Assembly: GCF_003837865.1 (NCBI RefSeq)
Contig: NZ_RQIS01000010.1
Coordinates: 124,001 to 188,000, forward strand
Reading direction: 5' to 3'
From: Paraburkholderia dinghuensis
GTDB taxonomy: Bacteria; Pseudomonadota; Gammaproteobacteria; Burkholderiales; Burkholderiaceae
Length of the DNA stretch: 64,000 nucleotides
Below the pieces are notes generated by a model that was not told where the DNA came from, made no database searches, and worked only from the letters and a program-made list of their open reading frames with translations. Numbering within the stretch: the stretch's first letter is position 1; every line of letters starts with the position of its first letter. The position numbers and the translations under genes were made by a program. Positions 50,717 through 59,600 of this stretch are shown piece by piece.

Positions 50717-50932
50717 TTAAGCGCAGTGGCGCTGTTCGTCGATCCACATGCGCGCCCAGCGGTACGCGTAGGCGAGCGCGTGCTCTTCGTCGAAGAAGTA
50801 GTCGACGGCGTAAAACGAGCGGGTGTTGTCCGGCGGCGTGCCGATGGTCAGGTTGGCGGCGTAAAGGCCGTTCGGCAGTCGCTGCGCTGCCGTGGCGACG
50901 TCGTAGCCTTTGTAGCGGAAGGGTGCGTTCAT
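50717..50932 (-). CDS. Hypothetical protein, 71 residues
   Basis: Starts MNAPFRYKGYDV. It has a mixed alpha/beta composition with NGLYAANLTIGTP, a Tyr/Phe-rich SFYAVDYFFDEEHALAYAYRWARMW helix, and no signal peptide. A longer frame (TTG at 51028) has no extra support. It looks like one of the small soluble conserved proteins of Burkholderia. The following 296 bases (50933-51228) hold nothing recognisable. Confidence 0.55.
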   Translation of the reverse strand: MNAPFRYKGYDVATAAQRLPNGLYAANLTIGTPPDNTRSFYAVDYFFDEEHALAYAYRWARMWIDEQRHCA

Positions 50933-51228
50933 GGCGAATGGATCTCGGCTTGCGTTCCAGGCGGCGCGCAATTTCGGTTGCGCGAGCACGAGCCAAGCGT
51001 AGTTGCAGGCGCGTGCCGGCGGAACCAATCTTTCGTCGCAAGCAAATCACGGGCGGCCTGAAACGGTCAGCAGAATGATCCGGATGAGGCGAGTTGCGTG
51101 TCCGGTTTCAATGTCGTCTGCTGGCTTTCCGCTGTCTGTGGGGTGACGCACGAGACCGGGCCGGGCATCGCGCCGGCTGTGTGCGGTGCCGGACGGTTGC
51201 ACGGCGTGCGCGCCTCGCGCGGTGACCC

Positions 51229-51582
51229 TCAGTCGGCCGCGCGCGTGCGGTAACCCACCTGCAGCACATTGCCGTCGGGGCCGATCTGCGGCGCAATGAG
51301 CGGCGAGCGGTTGTGGCCGGGCGCCGCGTTGCCCGGTGTGGCCGGGCCGGTCGGAGGGTTTGCGCGCAACGCGGGCTGGGCGACCATGCGTGGGGTGGGG
51401 TGATCGGCGGAAGCCAGCTTGCGTTTTGTGTCGTGGTGCGGACGAGCCTTTTTGCCGGTCTGGGGGGAACGCATCCCGGGCGTGCGCGCCTCCGGGGGAT
51501 TCCAGATCTCGACGTAGCGCTCTCCGGCAATTGCCGGGGACGCGACGACGCACAGCAAGATCCCCGTCGTGATGAATCGCAC
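51229..51582 (-). CDS. Small exported protein, 117 residues
   Basis: Starts at GTG, with GGAG eight bases upstream. The signal peptide ends near SPAIAGERYV. The mature part begins YVEIWNPPEARTPG, then a basic His/Pro/Lys/Arg-rich stretch, and ends NVLQVGYRTRAAD. Low-complexity Pro/Gly/Asn segments suggest a disordered periplasmic protein. I recognise no family. Confidence 0.6.
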   Translation of the reverse strand: MRFITTGILLCVVASPAIAGERYVEIWNPPEARTPGMRSPQTGKKARPHHDTKRKLASADHPTPRMVAQPALRANPPTGPATPGNAAPGHNRSPLIAPQIGPDGNVLQVGYRTRAAD

Positions 51583-52263
51583 TTCGTCTTCTCCGTATCG
51601 ATGAACGTAGCCGGCTTGCAGGCTGCGGCGGGAAACGCTTGCTCCCGTCGAGGATCGTGCCGGTTGCGGCGCTGCGCCGGGCGCGCGCCATGGGCGGAAC
51701 ACTTCCGGATGCGGCATCGGCCAGCGCGTTGGCGATGCGGCACGGATGGCCGAGTGCACGCACTGTACCTTCGGGCAGTCGCTAACGCAAACGTTTGCAT
51801 GCGCGTGTTGGGGCGATGTTGTACGCATGGAACGGGCGGTCGATCGGGCGCTAGCCTTGCCGGGTTTCAGCAAGGTGACAACGGTAGAAATGGCGATCGC
51901 GCGGACAGGGCGGCCCGTGACTTCGTGAAGTAGCACATCGCGGGTCCGCACGGCCCGCGAATCGCGGGCGCGACGGCCGGTCAGGGGGCGCTAGTGCGCG
52001 ATTCGACAGGTTATGGATTAGCGATCAGATTAGCCCTGGCAGCACAACACCGGATAGGCGTACTCCAGCGAGTGTCCATTCTGGTGCGAGATCGCGATGT
52101 CGGGCCGCTTCACCGGTGCGTTGGTGACCGATGCATCAACAGAGTTGCGATCTCTGTGTCTCGCACGGCCTGACTTCACATCGAGCAAGGGATGGTGTAA
52201 ATAGTCTCGCGGTTTTCAAATGCAATGGATAACTAAATATATGCGCGTCTTGAGCGATAAACC
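51583..52263. promoter_or_regulatory. Intergenic region with LacI-like palindrome
   Basis: About 680 bases without a supportable gene. GCAAACGTTTGC (51787-51798) is a perfect 12-bp palindrome of the type bound by LacI/GalR regulators, about 205 bases upstream of the gene at 51229-51582. The part 52150-52260 is A+T-rich and ends before the stop of the next gene. Confidence 0.4.
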
Positions 52264-52476
52264 TCAGGTCGGGACGGAACGCTTGTGCAGTTCTTTGGAC
52301 GCAGCAAGCGGAATGCGCGCGTCGTCCCAGGTCGTGAGCCATTCCACTTCCTTCGACGCGAAAATCTCTCCGTGATTGCGCAGCGCGTACTGCAATGAAT
52401 CGATGATGTGATTGCGGATGATTTCGGGCGTGCGCCGGTCGTCGAGAACGGCGCGGAAGGCTTCGAGTGTGGCCAT
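52264..52476 (-). CDS. Hypothetical protein, 70 residues
   Basis: MATLEAFRAVLDDRRTPEII start; a largely helical soluble protein with ALRNHGEIFASKEVEWLTTW. No signal peptide. An upstream open frame adds 35 residues without support. It lies on the same strand as the FAD oxidoreductase gene, 85 bases after it, and may be cotranscribed. Unknown function. Confidence 0.5.
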   Translation of the reverse strand: MATLEAFRAVLDDRRTPEIIRNHIIDSLQYALRNHGEIFASKEVEWLTTWDDARIPLAASKELHKRSVPT

Positions 52477-52561
52477 CGCGTGGGCTCCAGCGGCTGTTGC
52501 GATTACGCCCTTATCACACGACAAAAAAACTCGCGCCACGCAACAAAAACCCGCGGAGAAA

Positions 52562-53803
52562 TTAGCCGAAGCGCTCGGCACGCCAGGGACGCGGATCGGT
52601 GAAGGTGGGGGCGCCCGTCATCATGTCCGCGAGCAGGCAGCCTGTCACGGGCCCGAGCGTGAGTCCGTGATGATTGTGGCCGAACGCGAACCAGAGCCCC
52701 GGGTGACGCGGCGCAGGACCGATCACCGGGCGCATGTCGGGCGTGCAGGGCCGCATGCCGAGCCACGGTTCCGGGTCGACGCGTTCGCCGAGTCCGAACA
52801 ACGGCTTCGCAATCGCCTCGGCACGTTCGAGCTGGACGCCCGTCGCGGCCGTGCCTCGCCGGGCGAGTTCAACGCCGGTGGTGAGTCGTACGCCCTGTTG
52901 CATCGGCGCGATGGCGTAACCCATTTCGCTGTCGACGACCGGCGCAGATAGCGTTCCACGCTCCGGCCGGTAGTGCATGTGATAGCCGCGTTTAGCGCGC
53001 AACGGAATGCGATAGCCGAGCGGCTCGAACACGGTGTCCGACCATGGACCGAGCGCGACGACCGCGTCGCGCGCGGCAACGAGGCCTTGCGCGGTCTGCA
53101 CGGTCCACGCGTCACCTGTGCGGCGCAACGTGGTCGCGTCGCCGGTCGCGAGCGTGCCGCCCTCGGCCGCGAACAGGCGCGCGTAACGCGCCACGAGCGC
53201 GCCGGGATTGATGACCGTCTTCGGGTCGAGCCAGTGCAGCGCGCCTGCAAATCCCGGCGCAAGACTCGGCTCTCTTGCGCGCAGGCCAGTTTTGTCGAGC
53301 ACGCTCACCTGCAGCCCGTGATCGCGCGCCGTGCGTTCCGCCTGTGCCGCTTCACGTTCGAAGCGCTGGGGGGTGTGATACGCCTGCAGCCAGCCGCTCG
53401 CCCGGACGAGCGATGCCGCATCCGCGCGCGCGACAAGTGCATCGTGCTCGGCGACGCTGCGCTCGATGAGCGGCAGCATGTCACGCGAGGCGGCTGCGTG
53501 GCGCTGCGGCGACGATTCCCACCAGAAGCGTGCGAGCCACGTCGCGTATGAGGGCAGGGCGCGATAGTCCCAGTAGAGATCGGTCGAACGGTTGCGCGCA
53601 TAGCGCAGCAGCGTGCCGGCGTCGCGCGGAAAGCCGTATGGCACCACCGACGATCGCTCGATGAGGCCCGCGTTGCCATAGCTCGTTTCTTCGCCGGGAC
53701 CGCGGCGGTCCACGAGTACTACGCGTCGGCCACGATCCTGCAGATGCAGCGCCACACTCACGCCGACAATGCCGGCTCCCAGAACGATGACGTCGAAATC
53801 CAT
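52562..53803 (-). CDS. FAD-dependent D-amino-acid dehydrogenase-like oxidoreductase
   Basis: 413 residues. Rossmann FAD site VIVLGAGIVGVSVALHLQDRG and the DAO-family markers GNAGLIERSSVVPYGFP, GWLQAYHTP, ALGPWSDTVFEPLGYRIPL and the C-terminal GHNHHGLTLGPVTG. It is close to DadA, which oxidises D-amino acids and passes electrons to the respiratory chain. The alanine racemase gene dadX is not adjacent, so substrate and symbol are left open. The start ATG at 53803 is the Rossmann start; the upstream frame is rejected. The 455-base gap 53804-54258 has no recognised gene. Confidence 0.85.
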   Translation of the reverse strand: MDFDVIVLGAGIVGVSVALHLQDRGRRVVLVDRRGPGEETSYGNAGLIERSSVVPYGFPRDAGTLLRYARNRSTDLYWDYRALPSYATWLARFWWESSPQRHAAASRDMLPLIERSVAEHDALVARADAASLVRASGWLQAYHTPQRFEREAAQAERTARDHGLQVSVLDKTGLRAREPSLAPGFAGALHWLDPKTVINPGALVARYARLFAAEGGTLATGDATTLRRTGDAWTVQTAQGLVAARDAVVALGPWSDTVFEPLGYRIPLRAKRGYHMHYRPERGTLSAPVVDSEMGYAIAPMQQGVRLTTGVELARRGTAATGVQLERAEAIAKPLFGLGERVDPEPWLGMRPCTPDMRPVIGPAPRHPGLWFAFGHNHHGLTLGPVTGCLLADMMTGAPTFTDPRPWRAERFG

Positions 53804-54258
53804 AGGCTTGTGCGACTCGGGGTGCGGTGTGAGGTTGAGTGGCGACGGGACGCCGCCCGGCGTGTGGAGCGGGCGCCTCAAACTGTAACGACGGCGCGAC
53901 CGGTTCGCAAGCGCGTGAACCGGACTGTGGCCGAGGGTGCATCGTGCGTTCGCTCGCGAAGATTTCGGGCATGCCGACGTGCGGCTCGATCTTGCCGCGG
54001 GCGTATTGCTTCACGGACTCGTCGGTGTCTTTGAACAGCAGCGGCGCGAAATCGGCCTTGTGGAGTTCGGTGTCGATGAAACCGGGTCACGGCTGCGGTC
54101 GCGCACGTTCACGCGTACCTGCTGGCAACGCGGCTGAGGCGACGGCGCAAGGCGCAACCACATACACGCACGCCGCGCCAATTAGAGGTTGCCTGTGTCC
54201 GTTGTTAAACTAGGAAGGTCGCGCAAGCACGCCGTGCGCTATTCACGAGGGGAACACA

Positions 54259-54453
54259 ATGGTGCGGTACCGGCATTACAAGGGTGGCATCTACGAACTG
54301 GTCTGCGAGGCGACGCTCGAAGCGGATCCGTCGGTCACCATGATCGTGTACCGCGCCGCAAACGGCACGATCTGGACGCGGCCTGCTACGGTGTTCTTCG
54401 AACTCGTCGAACACGAAGGTGCGCTGGTCCCGCGGTTTGCGCCCGTCAACTGA
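54259..54453 (+). CDS. DUF1653 small protein
   Basis: 64 residues. GAGGGGAAC precedes the ATG. RYRHYKGGIYELVCEATLEAD begins and the MIVYRAANGTIWTRPATVFFE segment ends, matching the compact beta DUF1653 family. Soluble; function unknown. 33 bases before the next small gene. Confidence 0.85.
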   Translation: MVRYRHYKGGIYELVCEATLEADPSVTMIVYRAANGTIWTRPATVFFELVEHEGALVPRFAPVN

Positions 54454-54486
54454 ATCCTGAAACCCTGCATGTGAGGCTCTGAGGCC

Positions 54487-54681
54487 ATGCGTCTCCTGAT
54501 TGCGATTCTCCTCCCCTGGTTGCTCTTTTTCACGATTGGACGTCCGCTGGCGGGCATCATCTGTCTGATCCTGCAGATCACGCTGATCGGCTGGATTCCG
54601 GCCGCCATCTGGGCCGTCTATTCGCTCAGCCAGTTTCATACCGACCGCAAGATCGACCAGGCGCTGGGCAAGCGTCCGTGA
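54487..54681 (+). CDS. YqaE/Pmp3 family membrane peptide
   Basis: 64 residues, two hydrophobic helices: LLIAILLPWLLFFTIGRP and GIICLILQITLIGWIPAAIWAVYSL. The Leu-rich two-helix hairpin and following HTDRKI tail are the Pmp3 pattern, associated with membrane stress and ion tolerance in other organisms. Probably cotranscribed with the DUF1653 gene. Confidence 0.8.
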   Translation: MRLLIAILLPWLLFFTIGRPLAGIICLILQITLIGWIPAAIWAVYSLSQFHTDRKIDQALGKRP

Positions 54682-54787
54682 GTGAGGGGGCCGGAACACT
54701 GCCGTTACGCGCGTAACAAAGAAACGTAATTCGGCAAGAACTTAATTACGCCTCTGCTTTCTTACAAATAGAAAGGGGAGGTGTGCA

Positions 54788-55117
54788 ATGCTGAAGAACA
54801 TTGTTATCGCAGGCGCGGTTGCGCTGCTGGCCGGGTGCGTGGCGGTCCCGGCCTACGACTATGGTTACGGTAACGCGTACGGTTACGGGTACGATCAACC
54901 TTACTCCACCGGCTACTACGGCTACGGACCGGCCTATGTGCCCGCGTACGGGGCCGTGAACATCGGTATCTGGGGCGGCGGAAGGGACCACGACCATCGC
55001 GGTGGCGACTGGCACGGTGGCCCGCGTGGGCCGGGCGGTCATGGACCCCTTGCCCCGGGTGGTCACGGCGGTGGGGGAGGCCACGGCGGCCCAGGGGGCC
55101 CCGGCGGTGGCCGGTAG
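54788..55117 (+). CDS. Gly/His/Tyr-rich lipoprotein
   Basis: 109 residues. Lipobox LLAGC gives a lipidated N-terminus. Residues 20-60 are Tyr/Gly-rich (YGYGNAYGYGYD), and the C-terminal half is Gly/His/Pro-rich (HGGGGGHGGPGG) with many His that could bind metal ions. GGGGAGG precedes the ATG. No family assignment; similar low-complexity lipoproteins are common in these genomes. Confidence 0.7.
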   Translation: MLKNIVIAGAVALLAGCVAVPAYDYGYGNAYGYGYDQPYSTGYYGYGPAYVPAYGAVNIGIWGGGRDHDHRGGDWHGGPRGPGGHGPLAPGGHGGGGGHGGPGGPGGGR

Positions 55118-55183
55118 TGTTCGGCTCTGACCGGCCCGGACCAGATGAAATCGATCTGAACGGATCCAGAAGCTGGAAACAGT

Positions 55184-55214
55184 CAGGCCCGCTCCTCTAT
55201 CGAGGGCGGGCCTG
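55184..55214. terminator. Hairpin after the Gly/His-rich lipoprotein gene
   Basis: Long stem 55184-55197 with 55202-55214, one bulged T, loop TATC. No T-run. Between convergent genes. Confidence 0.6.
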
Positions 55215-55261
55215 ATGCGTTTATCGAACCTGTCAGCCGATCAGGGCTGTGCCGAACGGTA

Positions 55262-55519
55262 TCACTGGCCGTATTGCGACGTCCCGGTCGTCGACGGGCC
55301 GTACGCTTGTCCAGCCTTCTGCGCCTGGATTTTTGCCTCCGCGGCCTGAGCGTTTTCCGGATAGTGCATCCAGTCGGCTGGATCGTAACCGGCGGCGCGA
55401 AACTGTACGAGTTCGTCGCGCACCTGGGCACGCGTCAGCGGTTGCTGTTGCTGCGCGAACGAAATGGCCGGGACGGCGAGGACAGCGGCTACCGCGACGG
55501 CCTTGAGAAACGATTTCAC
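55262..55519 (-). CDS. DUF4148 exported protein
   Basis: 85 residues, GTG start with GGAGG nine bases upstream. The signal peptide ends near SFAQQ. The LTRAQVRDELVQFRAAGYDP motif followed by WMHYPENAQAAEAKI is the classic DUF4148 core, repeated at 61553 and, more diverged, at 55873 and 11675. Function unknown. Divergent from the related gene at 55873. Confidence 0.85.
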   Translation of the reverse strand: MKSFLKAVAVAAVLAVPAISFAQQQQPLTRAQVRDELVQFRAAGYDPADWMHYPENAQAAEAKIQAQKAGQAYGPSTTGTSQYGQ

Positions 55520-55872
55520 GACGTTACCTCCGATATTTCTAGTAAGGGCTGCAGCGCGTTGCACCGCCCGTCCATGCAATTTAGGTGGTAACAGGATCAG
55601 GGTAAATACGTAAAACGTGAACTTAATGTTGTCGTTGCGACAATAGTCGCTGCCCCTGTCGTTAAGACGAATATTTGCGCGAAATGCTTAAGTGGCGGGA
55701 AGGACCGGCTGGGGTCGCGTTATTGCGGGTGCGCTGATTATTGCAAATCACGCAACAGGAATTAAACGATAAAGGCATATATCCGGGTCGGGTGCTTACC
55801 TAGAATCCAGTCACTTGCTGCGAGCAGCATTGCGGCAGCAGGCAATTCAAAAAAATCCCGGAGGTTGCAATC
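55520..55872. promoter_or_regulatory. Divergent control region of two DUF4148-type genes
   Basis: 353 bases. TTGTCG-TTG-CGACAA (55629-55643) is a perfect 6-bp dyad about 110 bases from the minus-strand start. A+T-rich stretches flank it. A shared operator is possible. Confidence 0.4.
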
Positions 55873-56169
55873 ATGAAATCGCTCGTTCAAGCCGTTGTCG
55901 TCGCTGTTGCCATCGCGGCGCCGGTGGCTGTCTTCGCCCAGTCCGCCGATCAAGGCCTGACCCGCGAACAGGTGCGCGCACAACTCGTCGAATTCCAGCA
56001 GATGAGCCGCAATCAGGTCGCAGGTAGTGACGTCGCGGTGAGCGCGCCGGCCGCTCAGGGCGACACTTCATATGGCGGCGTCAGTGGCACGTCGTCGATG
56101 GCGGGTCACGGATTTGTTCCCGAAGCGGCCCGCAGGGGGCCGCAGGCCGTGTATTTCGGCGGCGCGTAA
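55873..56169 (+). CDS. DUF4148-related exported protein
   Basis: 98 residues. GGAGG precedes the start. The signal peptide ends at VFAQSADQ. The GLTREQVRAQLVEFQQM motif is the first half of the DUF4148 core, but the second half (YPENAQ...) is absent and replaced by a Ser/Gly-rich tail ending PQAVYFGGA. It is therefore a diverged member. A terminator follows 41 bases after the stop. Confidence 0.75.
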   Translation: MKSLVQAVVVAVAIAAPVAVFAQSADQGLTREQVRAQLVEFQQMSRNQVAGSDVAVSAPAAQGDTSYGGVSGTSSMAGHGFVPEAARRGPQAVYFGGA

Positions 56170-56210
56170 GCGAGGCCGGGACGTTCGCGTCCCCGGACTG
56201 CCTTTCAGGG

Positions 56211-56238
56211 AAAGCCCGTGGCGTGTGCCGCGGGCTTT
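56211..56238 (+). terminator. Intrinsic terminator
   Basis: Stem AAAGCCCGTGGC (56211-56222) / GCCGCGGGCTTT (56227-56238), loop GTGT, one G-U pair, followed by TT. It ends the gene at 55873. Confidence 0.85.
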
Positions 56239-56274
56239 TTCATTTGCAGGATTGTGTCCGTATCCCGATGATCG

Positions 56275-56583
56275 TCACGACGATGTCGCGTCGGGCACGT
56301 CGAGCACGAGATCGGTCTGTGCAACTGCCACGCACGTCAGCACGTAGCCTTCCGCCTTCTCCTCACGGCTCAGCCCCGGCCATTCGATCGTAAAGCGCAC
56401 TTCGCCGCTCATGACGCGGCAGATACACGTCCGGCACGTTCCGTTGCGGCACAGGCGCGGCAGGTGGATGCCGGCGAAGCCAGCCGCCTCCAGCAACGTG
56501 AGTTCCGGCGGCGCATCGAACGTGACGCCGAGCGGCTCGATGCGCACGCGCGGCACTGTGCTGTCCAGCTTGTCCGCACTCAC
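56275..56583 (-). CDS. [2Fe-2S] plant-type ferredoxin
   Basis: 102 residues, GTG start overlapping the stop of the VIT gene (GTGA). LCRNGTCRTCICRV gives Cys-x4-Cys-x2-Cys and a later Cys in VLTCVAV completes the cluster. It is an electron carrier in the cytoplasm. Coupling to the iron transporter gene suggests that it delivers electrons for ferric/ferrous conversion during iron movement; that is inference. Confidence 0.85.
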   Translation of the reverse strand: MSADKLDSTVPRVRIEPLGVTFDAPPELTLLEAAGFAGIHLPRLCRNGTCRTCICRVMSGEVRFTIEWPGLSREEKAEGYVLTCVAVAQTDLVLDVPDATSS

Positions 56584-57710
56584 GAAATCGATACTCCCAG
56601 CAACCGGCCAGCGCCCGCGGTGAACGCTGCTGCGACGAGCCCGATTGCGATCTGCCGGAACGCTGAAAACGCGGCGCTGCGTCCGTTGAAGAGCGACGTG
56701 AACACGCCGACGGTCGCAAGTCCGATCGCGCTCAACACGACCGACTGCACGATCGCCGTCGTGCCGTGCGCCCAGAGAAACGGCGCGGTGGGAAACGCCG
56801 CGCCGAGCGCAAACAGACAGAACGACACCGCCGCCGCCGACCACGGATTGCCGCCCAGTTCTTTCGGATCGATGCCGAGTTCCTCGCGCGCGAGGGTATC
56901 GAGCGCGTGATCTCGGTCGCGCATGATCTGTGCGGCGACGCGCCGCGATTCCTCGACGTCGAGGCCCTTCGCCTGATAGATCAGCGCGAGTTCGTGGCGT
57001 TCGGCATCGGGTGTGTGCTCGATTTCGTCGGCCTCCTTGGCGAGCTGCGTGCGCGCGAGTTCGCGTGCGTTGGTGACCGAAAGCCATTCGCCGAGCGCCA
57101 TCGAACATGCGCCCGCCACGAGTCCCGCGAGGCCGGTGAGCAGGATCGCGCGGTTGGCGCTGCCCGCGCCCGCGACGCCCATGATGAGGCAGAAGTTCGA
57201 GACAAGGCCGTCGTTCGCGCCGAGCACTGCCGCACGCAGATCGTTGCCCGAGGTCGCGCCCTTGTGCCACGACTCGGCGGCGGCGATCTGCTCGCCTTTC
57301 GAGCGGCCGCGCTCGGCCCTGCTCGCGACGATCGACTGCACGATCGCCGCGTGCTGTTGCTCTTGCGCGGAGAGCGCTTCGGCACCCGGTTCATGCGCGT
57401 AGCGGTCACGGTCGGCGAATTCGGCTGCGGCGACGGTTGGCAGTACGATCGACGGACCGAAAAAGCGCGTGAGCGTCTGTAGCAGTCTGGTCTTCGCGCT
57501 GCGTCGATGCGGTCCTGGCTCGATGCCGTTTGCCACGAGTTTGTCGTGCCAGACGCGCGCATGCTCGCGCTCGGACGCAGCGAGTTCGGCGAAGATCGTC
57601 CGGCGGTTTGCGTCCTGCTCGACCGTGGCGAGTGTGTCGTAGACAGCGGCGCTGTCGAGTTCGTCGGCGAGGTTGCGCCGAAAGCGTTTGAGTTCCTGGG
57701 CAGAGGCCAT
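56580..57710 (-). CDS. Ferritin-like/VIT1 iron transporter fusion (MbfA-type)
   Basis: 376 residues. N-terminal rubrerythrin/erythrin-like domain (1-140) with metal-binding Glu in ADELDSAAVYDTL and SEREHARVWHD, fused to a C-terminal Ccc1/VIT1 membrane domain (residues about 145-376: LGANDGLVSNFCLIMGVAGA, GALSMALGEWLSV-type motif, then TM pairs). Such fusions (MbfA in Bradyrhizobium and Agrobacterium) export iron and protect against iron/peroxide stress. The stop overlaps the ferredoxin start. It is the first gene of the pair. Confidence 0.88.
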   Translation of the reverse strand: MASAQELKRFRRNLADELDSAAVYDTLATVEQDANRRTIFAELAASEREHARVWHDKLVANGIEPGPHRRSAKTRLLQTLTRFFGPSIVLPTVAAAEFADRDRYAHEPGAEALSAQEQQHAAIVQSIVASRAERGRSKGEQIAAAESWHKGATSGNDLRAAVLGANDGLVSNFCLIMGVAGAGSANRAILLTGLAGLVAGACSMALGEWLSVTNARELARTQLAKEADEIEHTPDAERHELALIYQAKGLDVEESRRVAAQIMRDRDHALDTLAREELGIDPKELGGNPWSAAAVSFCLFALGAAFPTAPFLWAHGTTAIVQSVVLSAIGLATVGVFTSLFNGRSAAFSAFRQIAIGLVAAAFTAGAGRLLGVSIS

Positions 57711-58182
57711 GGGGCACGAAAAGGAAAGAACGGTGCAAGCTTAACCTGGCGCGCCGCGCGAGCGCTTGCGCGGCACAAGCGCGAGCGCCGGAATCGCCGG
57801 TACACGGGAGGTCGTGTGCGTGACCGCGTTCACGTGCTGCGGCCACGACGCTGAAGCAGCGGCGCCGCCCCGTCTTGCAGGCGGGCACGGTATCAGCTCG
57901 CGTCCGTCTGCGGTTGTTCCGGGCGGTCTGAGCGCACGGCGGCGACGGTATATCGCTCGCATGTTTCTCGTTGCTCCGCAGCGTGACGCGGTATTTATTT
58001 GCGCGGATTTGCGCGTCGCTTTCCGATCGCGGAACTGCGGCCAGCTTTAGACCGGATGGCACGCCGCAGATTCCGCTTGCGTTCGTTTGCGCCAGTGCCA
58101 GGATGGTAGCGAGGGCGCAGCGCGTCTCGCGCCCCGGCGGCGGCTGACGGGCCGAGGCCGGCTCCGTTTTGCGGAGTACATC
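57711..58182. other. Intergenic region
   Basis: 472 bases upstream of the VIT fusion and of the gene at 58183. No gene, tRNA or clear operator seen. An iron-responsive promoter would be expected here, but no convincing Fur or Irr-type box was found by eye. Confidence 0.4.
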
Positions 58183-58395
58183 ATGGTGCAAAGCGAATTC
58201 AGGATTCTCGTGGCGACGCTCGCCACGTTCGTCTCGCTGTTTGGCCTGGCGGTCGTGATCCACGGACTGTTCTTCGACTTGAGCGACGTCGTGCTCTACG
58301 GCGTGGCAACGATCGGGGCAGGTGTCATTGCGTTCGTGGTGATGCTGACCCTGCATCCCCACGATGTCGAGCAGCATCGGCATCGCGAAACGTAA
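58183..58395 (+). CDS. Small two-helix membrane protein, 70 residues
   Basis: MVQSEFRILVATLATFVSLF then LAVVIHGLFFDL and VVLYGVATIGAGVIAFVVMLTL; two predicted helices and a His/Asp-rich C-terminal tail (HPHDVEQHRHRE). GCGGAG is the upstream site. An upstream frame (58087) adds an Arg-rich leader without a site. Function unknown. Confidence 0.6.
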   Translation: MVQSEFRILVATLATFVSLFGLAVVIHGLFFDLSDVVLYGVATIGAGVIAFVVMLTLHPHDVEQHRHRET

Positions 58396-58690
58396 CGCGG
58401 GTACACCGCTACCCACGTTTCGCGGCAGTGCAGCATCCGTGCACGCGGACGGGGGCAGTCTGTGCGCACGCAACCGGTGCATGACGGAAATGGTGCCGGA
58501 CGCTCGTTTTCACGCATGTGGCGACGTCGACCTTGCGGCCTGTCAGAAGTCGTCTAAAGTGAATCCAATCAATCGCCGCAAACGTGTCATGCAGAGCATC
58601 AACGGACGGCGGCTGATGAGAATTCCGCGCGTGCGCCGGGGAGGAGCAGCGGTAGCGCGGCCCGGTCACCCTCAACCGAAGGCCATCCCC

Positions 58691-58984
58691 ATGCAGATCA
58701 TTTTTCCGAAAGTAGTTCCCGAATATTCGGGGGGCGAATTGACCCTGGCGTTTCCGGCGATGGTCGATGGGCAGAGGGTGGAATGCACGATCACCGCTGA
58801 GGCGCTGGAAGATCACTTCGGCGCGGCGTCGCCACGTGCCGAGGACATGCTCCATGCGTTTGACAGCCATCGCGAACGGATCGAAGCCGTCGCGCGTCGG
58901 CTGCTGTCCGATACGCGTGCCCAGTGCCTTGTGCTGCGCAGCGGCTATGTCCGCTTCGCGCAGGCCCACGGCGCCGCTTCCTGA
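58691..58984 (+). CDS. DUF1488 domain protein
   Basis: 97 residues. ELTLAFPAMVDGQRVECTITAEALEDHFGA and AFDSHRERIEAVARRLL match the DUF1488 pattern; no signal peptide. Such small regulators or adaptors of unknown function are common in Burkholderia. The ATG follows CCCC with only a weak site; a longer frame upstream (58364) is not supported. A hairpin follows. Confidence 0.78.
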   Translation: MQIIFPKVVPEYSGGELTLAFPAMVDGQRVECTITAEALEDHFGAASPRAEDMLHAFDSHRERIEAVARRLLSDTRAQCLVLRSGYVRFAQAHGAAS

Positions 58985-59032
58985 GCGCAGGCGCCCGCGT
59001 GCCGGGCGCATTTCCTTGTGTTGTTCGCGAAT

Positions 59033-59051
59033 GCCGGGCTTTGCGCCCGGC
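59033..59051. terminator. Hairpin between DUF1488 and cytochrome b561 genes
   Basis: Perfect 7-bp stem GCCGGGC (59033-59039) / GCCCGGC (59045-59051), loop TTTGC. Convergent genes on both sides. Confidence 0.6.
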
Positions 59052-59066
59052 TTCGCATTTTCACGC

Positions 59067-59600
59067 TCAGATCATGCGACGCAGCGTGTTGTCGCGCAGC
59101 ACGAAGTGGTGCGCGATCGCTGCCAGCGCGTGTAGTCCAACTACCCAGTAAAAGACATTGCCAATCAGTTCGTGCGCGTTCTTGAAGATCTCGCGCGCGA
59201 TCGGATCGGCTCCGATTAGCGTGATCTGCAGGTCGACGCCCTGGAGCGCCACTGGGTGGCCCGCCGCGTTGATCATCAGAATGCCGAGCAGCGGCTGCAC
59301 GAAGATGAACAAATAAAGCATGAGATGCACCAACCGCGAGAGGAACGCGAACAGGCGCTTCGAATCGATTTCGGCGGGTGCGCCATGCCACAGCCGCCAC
59401 AGGAGGCGCAAGGTGGCGAGCGAGAGCACGAGCGAGCCCGCCCAGAAGTGCACGTTGCTCCAGAACACACGGCTGTCCGTGCCTTTCGGCCCGCGCACTT
59501 CGATCGAGAGCCAGGCGAGCGCAACGAGCAGAAAAATGAGCCAGTGAAAGAATTTCGCGGGCTTTGAATAGCGGTCGGCGGTGGCTGCGTAGGTGGCCAA
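59067..59600 (-). CDS. Cytochrome b561
   Basis: 177 residues with four hydrophobic segments. Heme-ligand His candidates in FFHWLIF, NVHFWAG, RLVHLML and GLHALAAIAHH lie at the helix positions usual for bacterial CybB. A diheme membrane electron carrier that couples to quinol. The 309-base upstream gap 59601-59909 holds no recognised gene. Confidence 0.85.
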   Translation of the reverse strand: MATYAATADRYSKPAKFFHWLIFLLVALAWLSIEVRGPKGTDSRVFWSNVHFWAGSLVLSLATLRLLWRLWHGAPAEIDSKRLFAFLSRLVHLMLYLFIFVQPLLGILMINAAGHPVALQGVDLQITLIGADPIAREIFKNAHELIGNVFYWVVGLHALAAIAHHFVLRDNTLRRMI

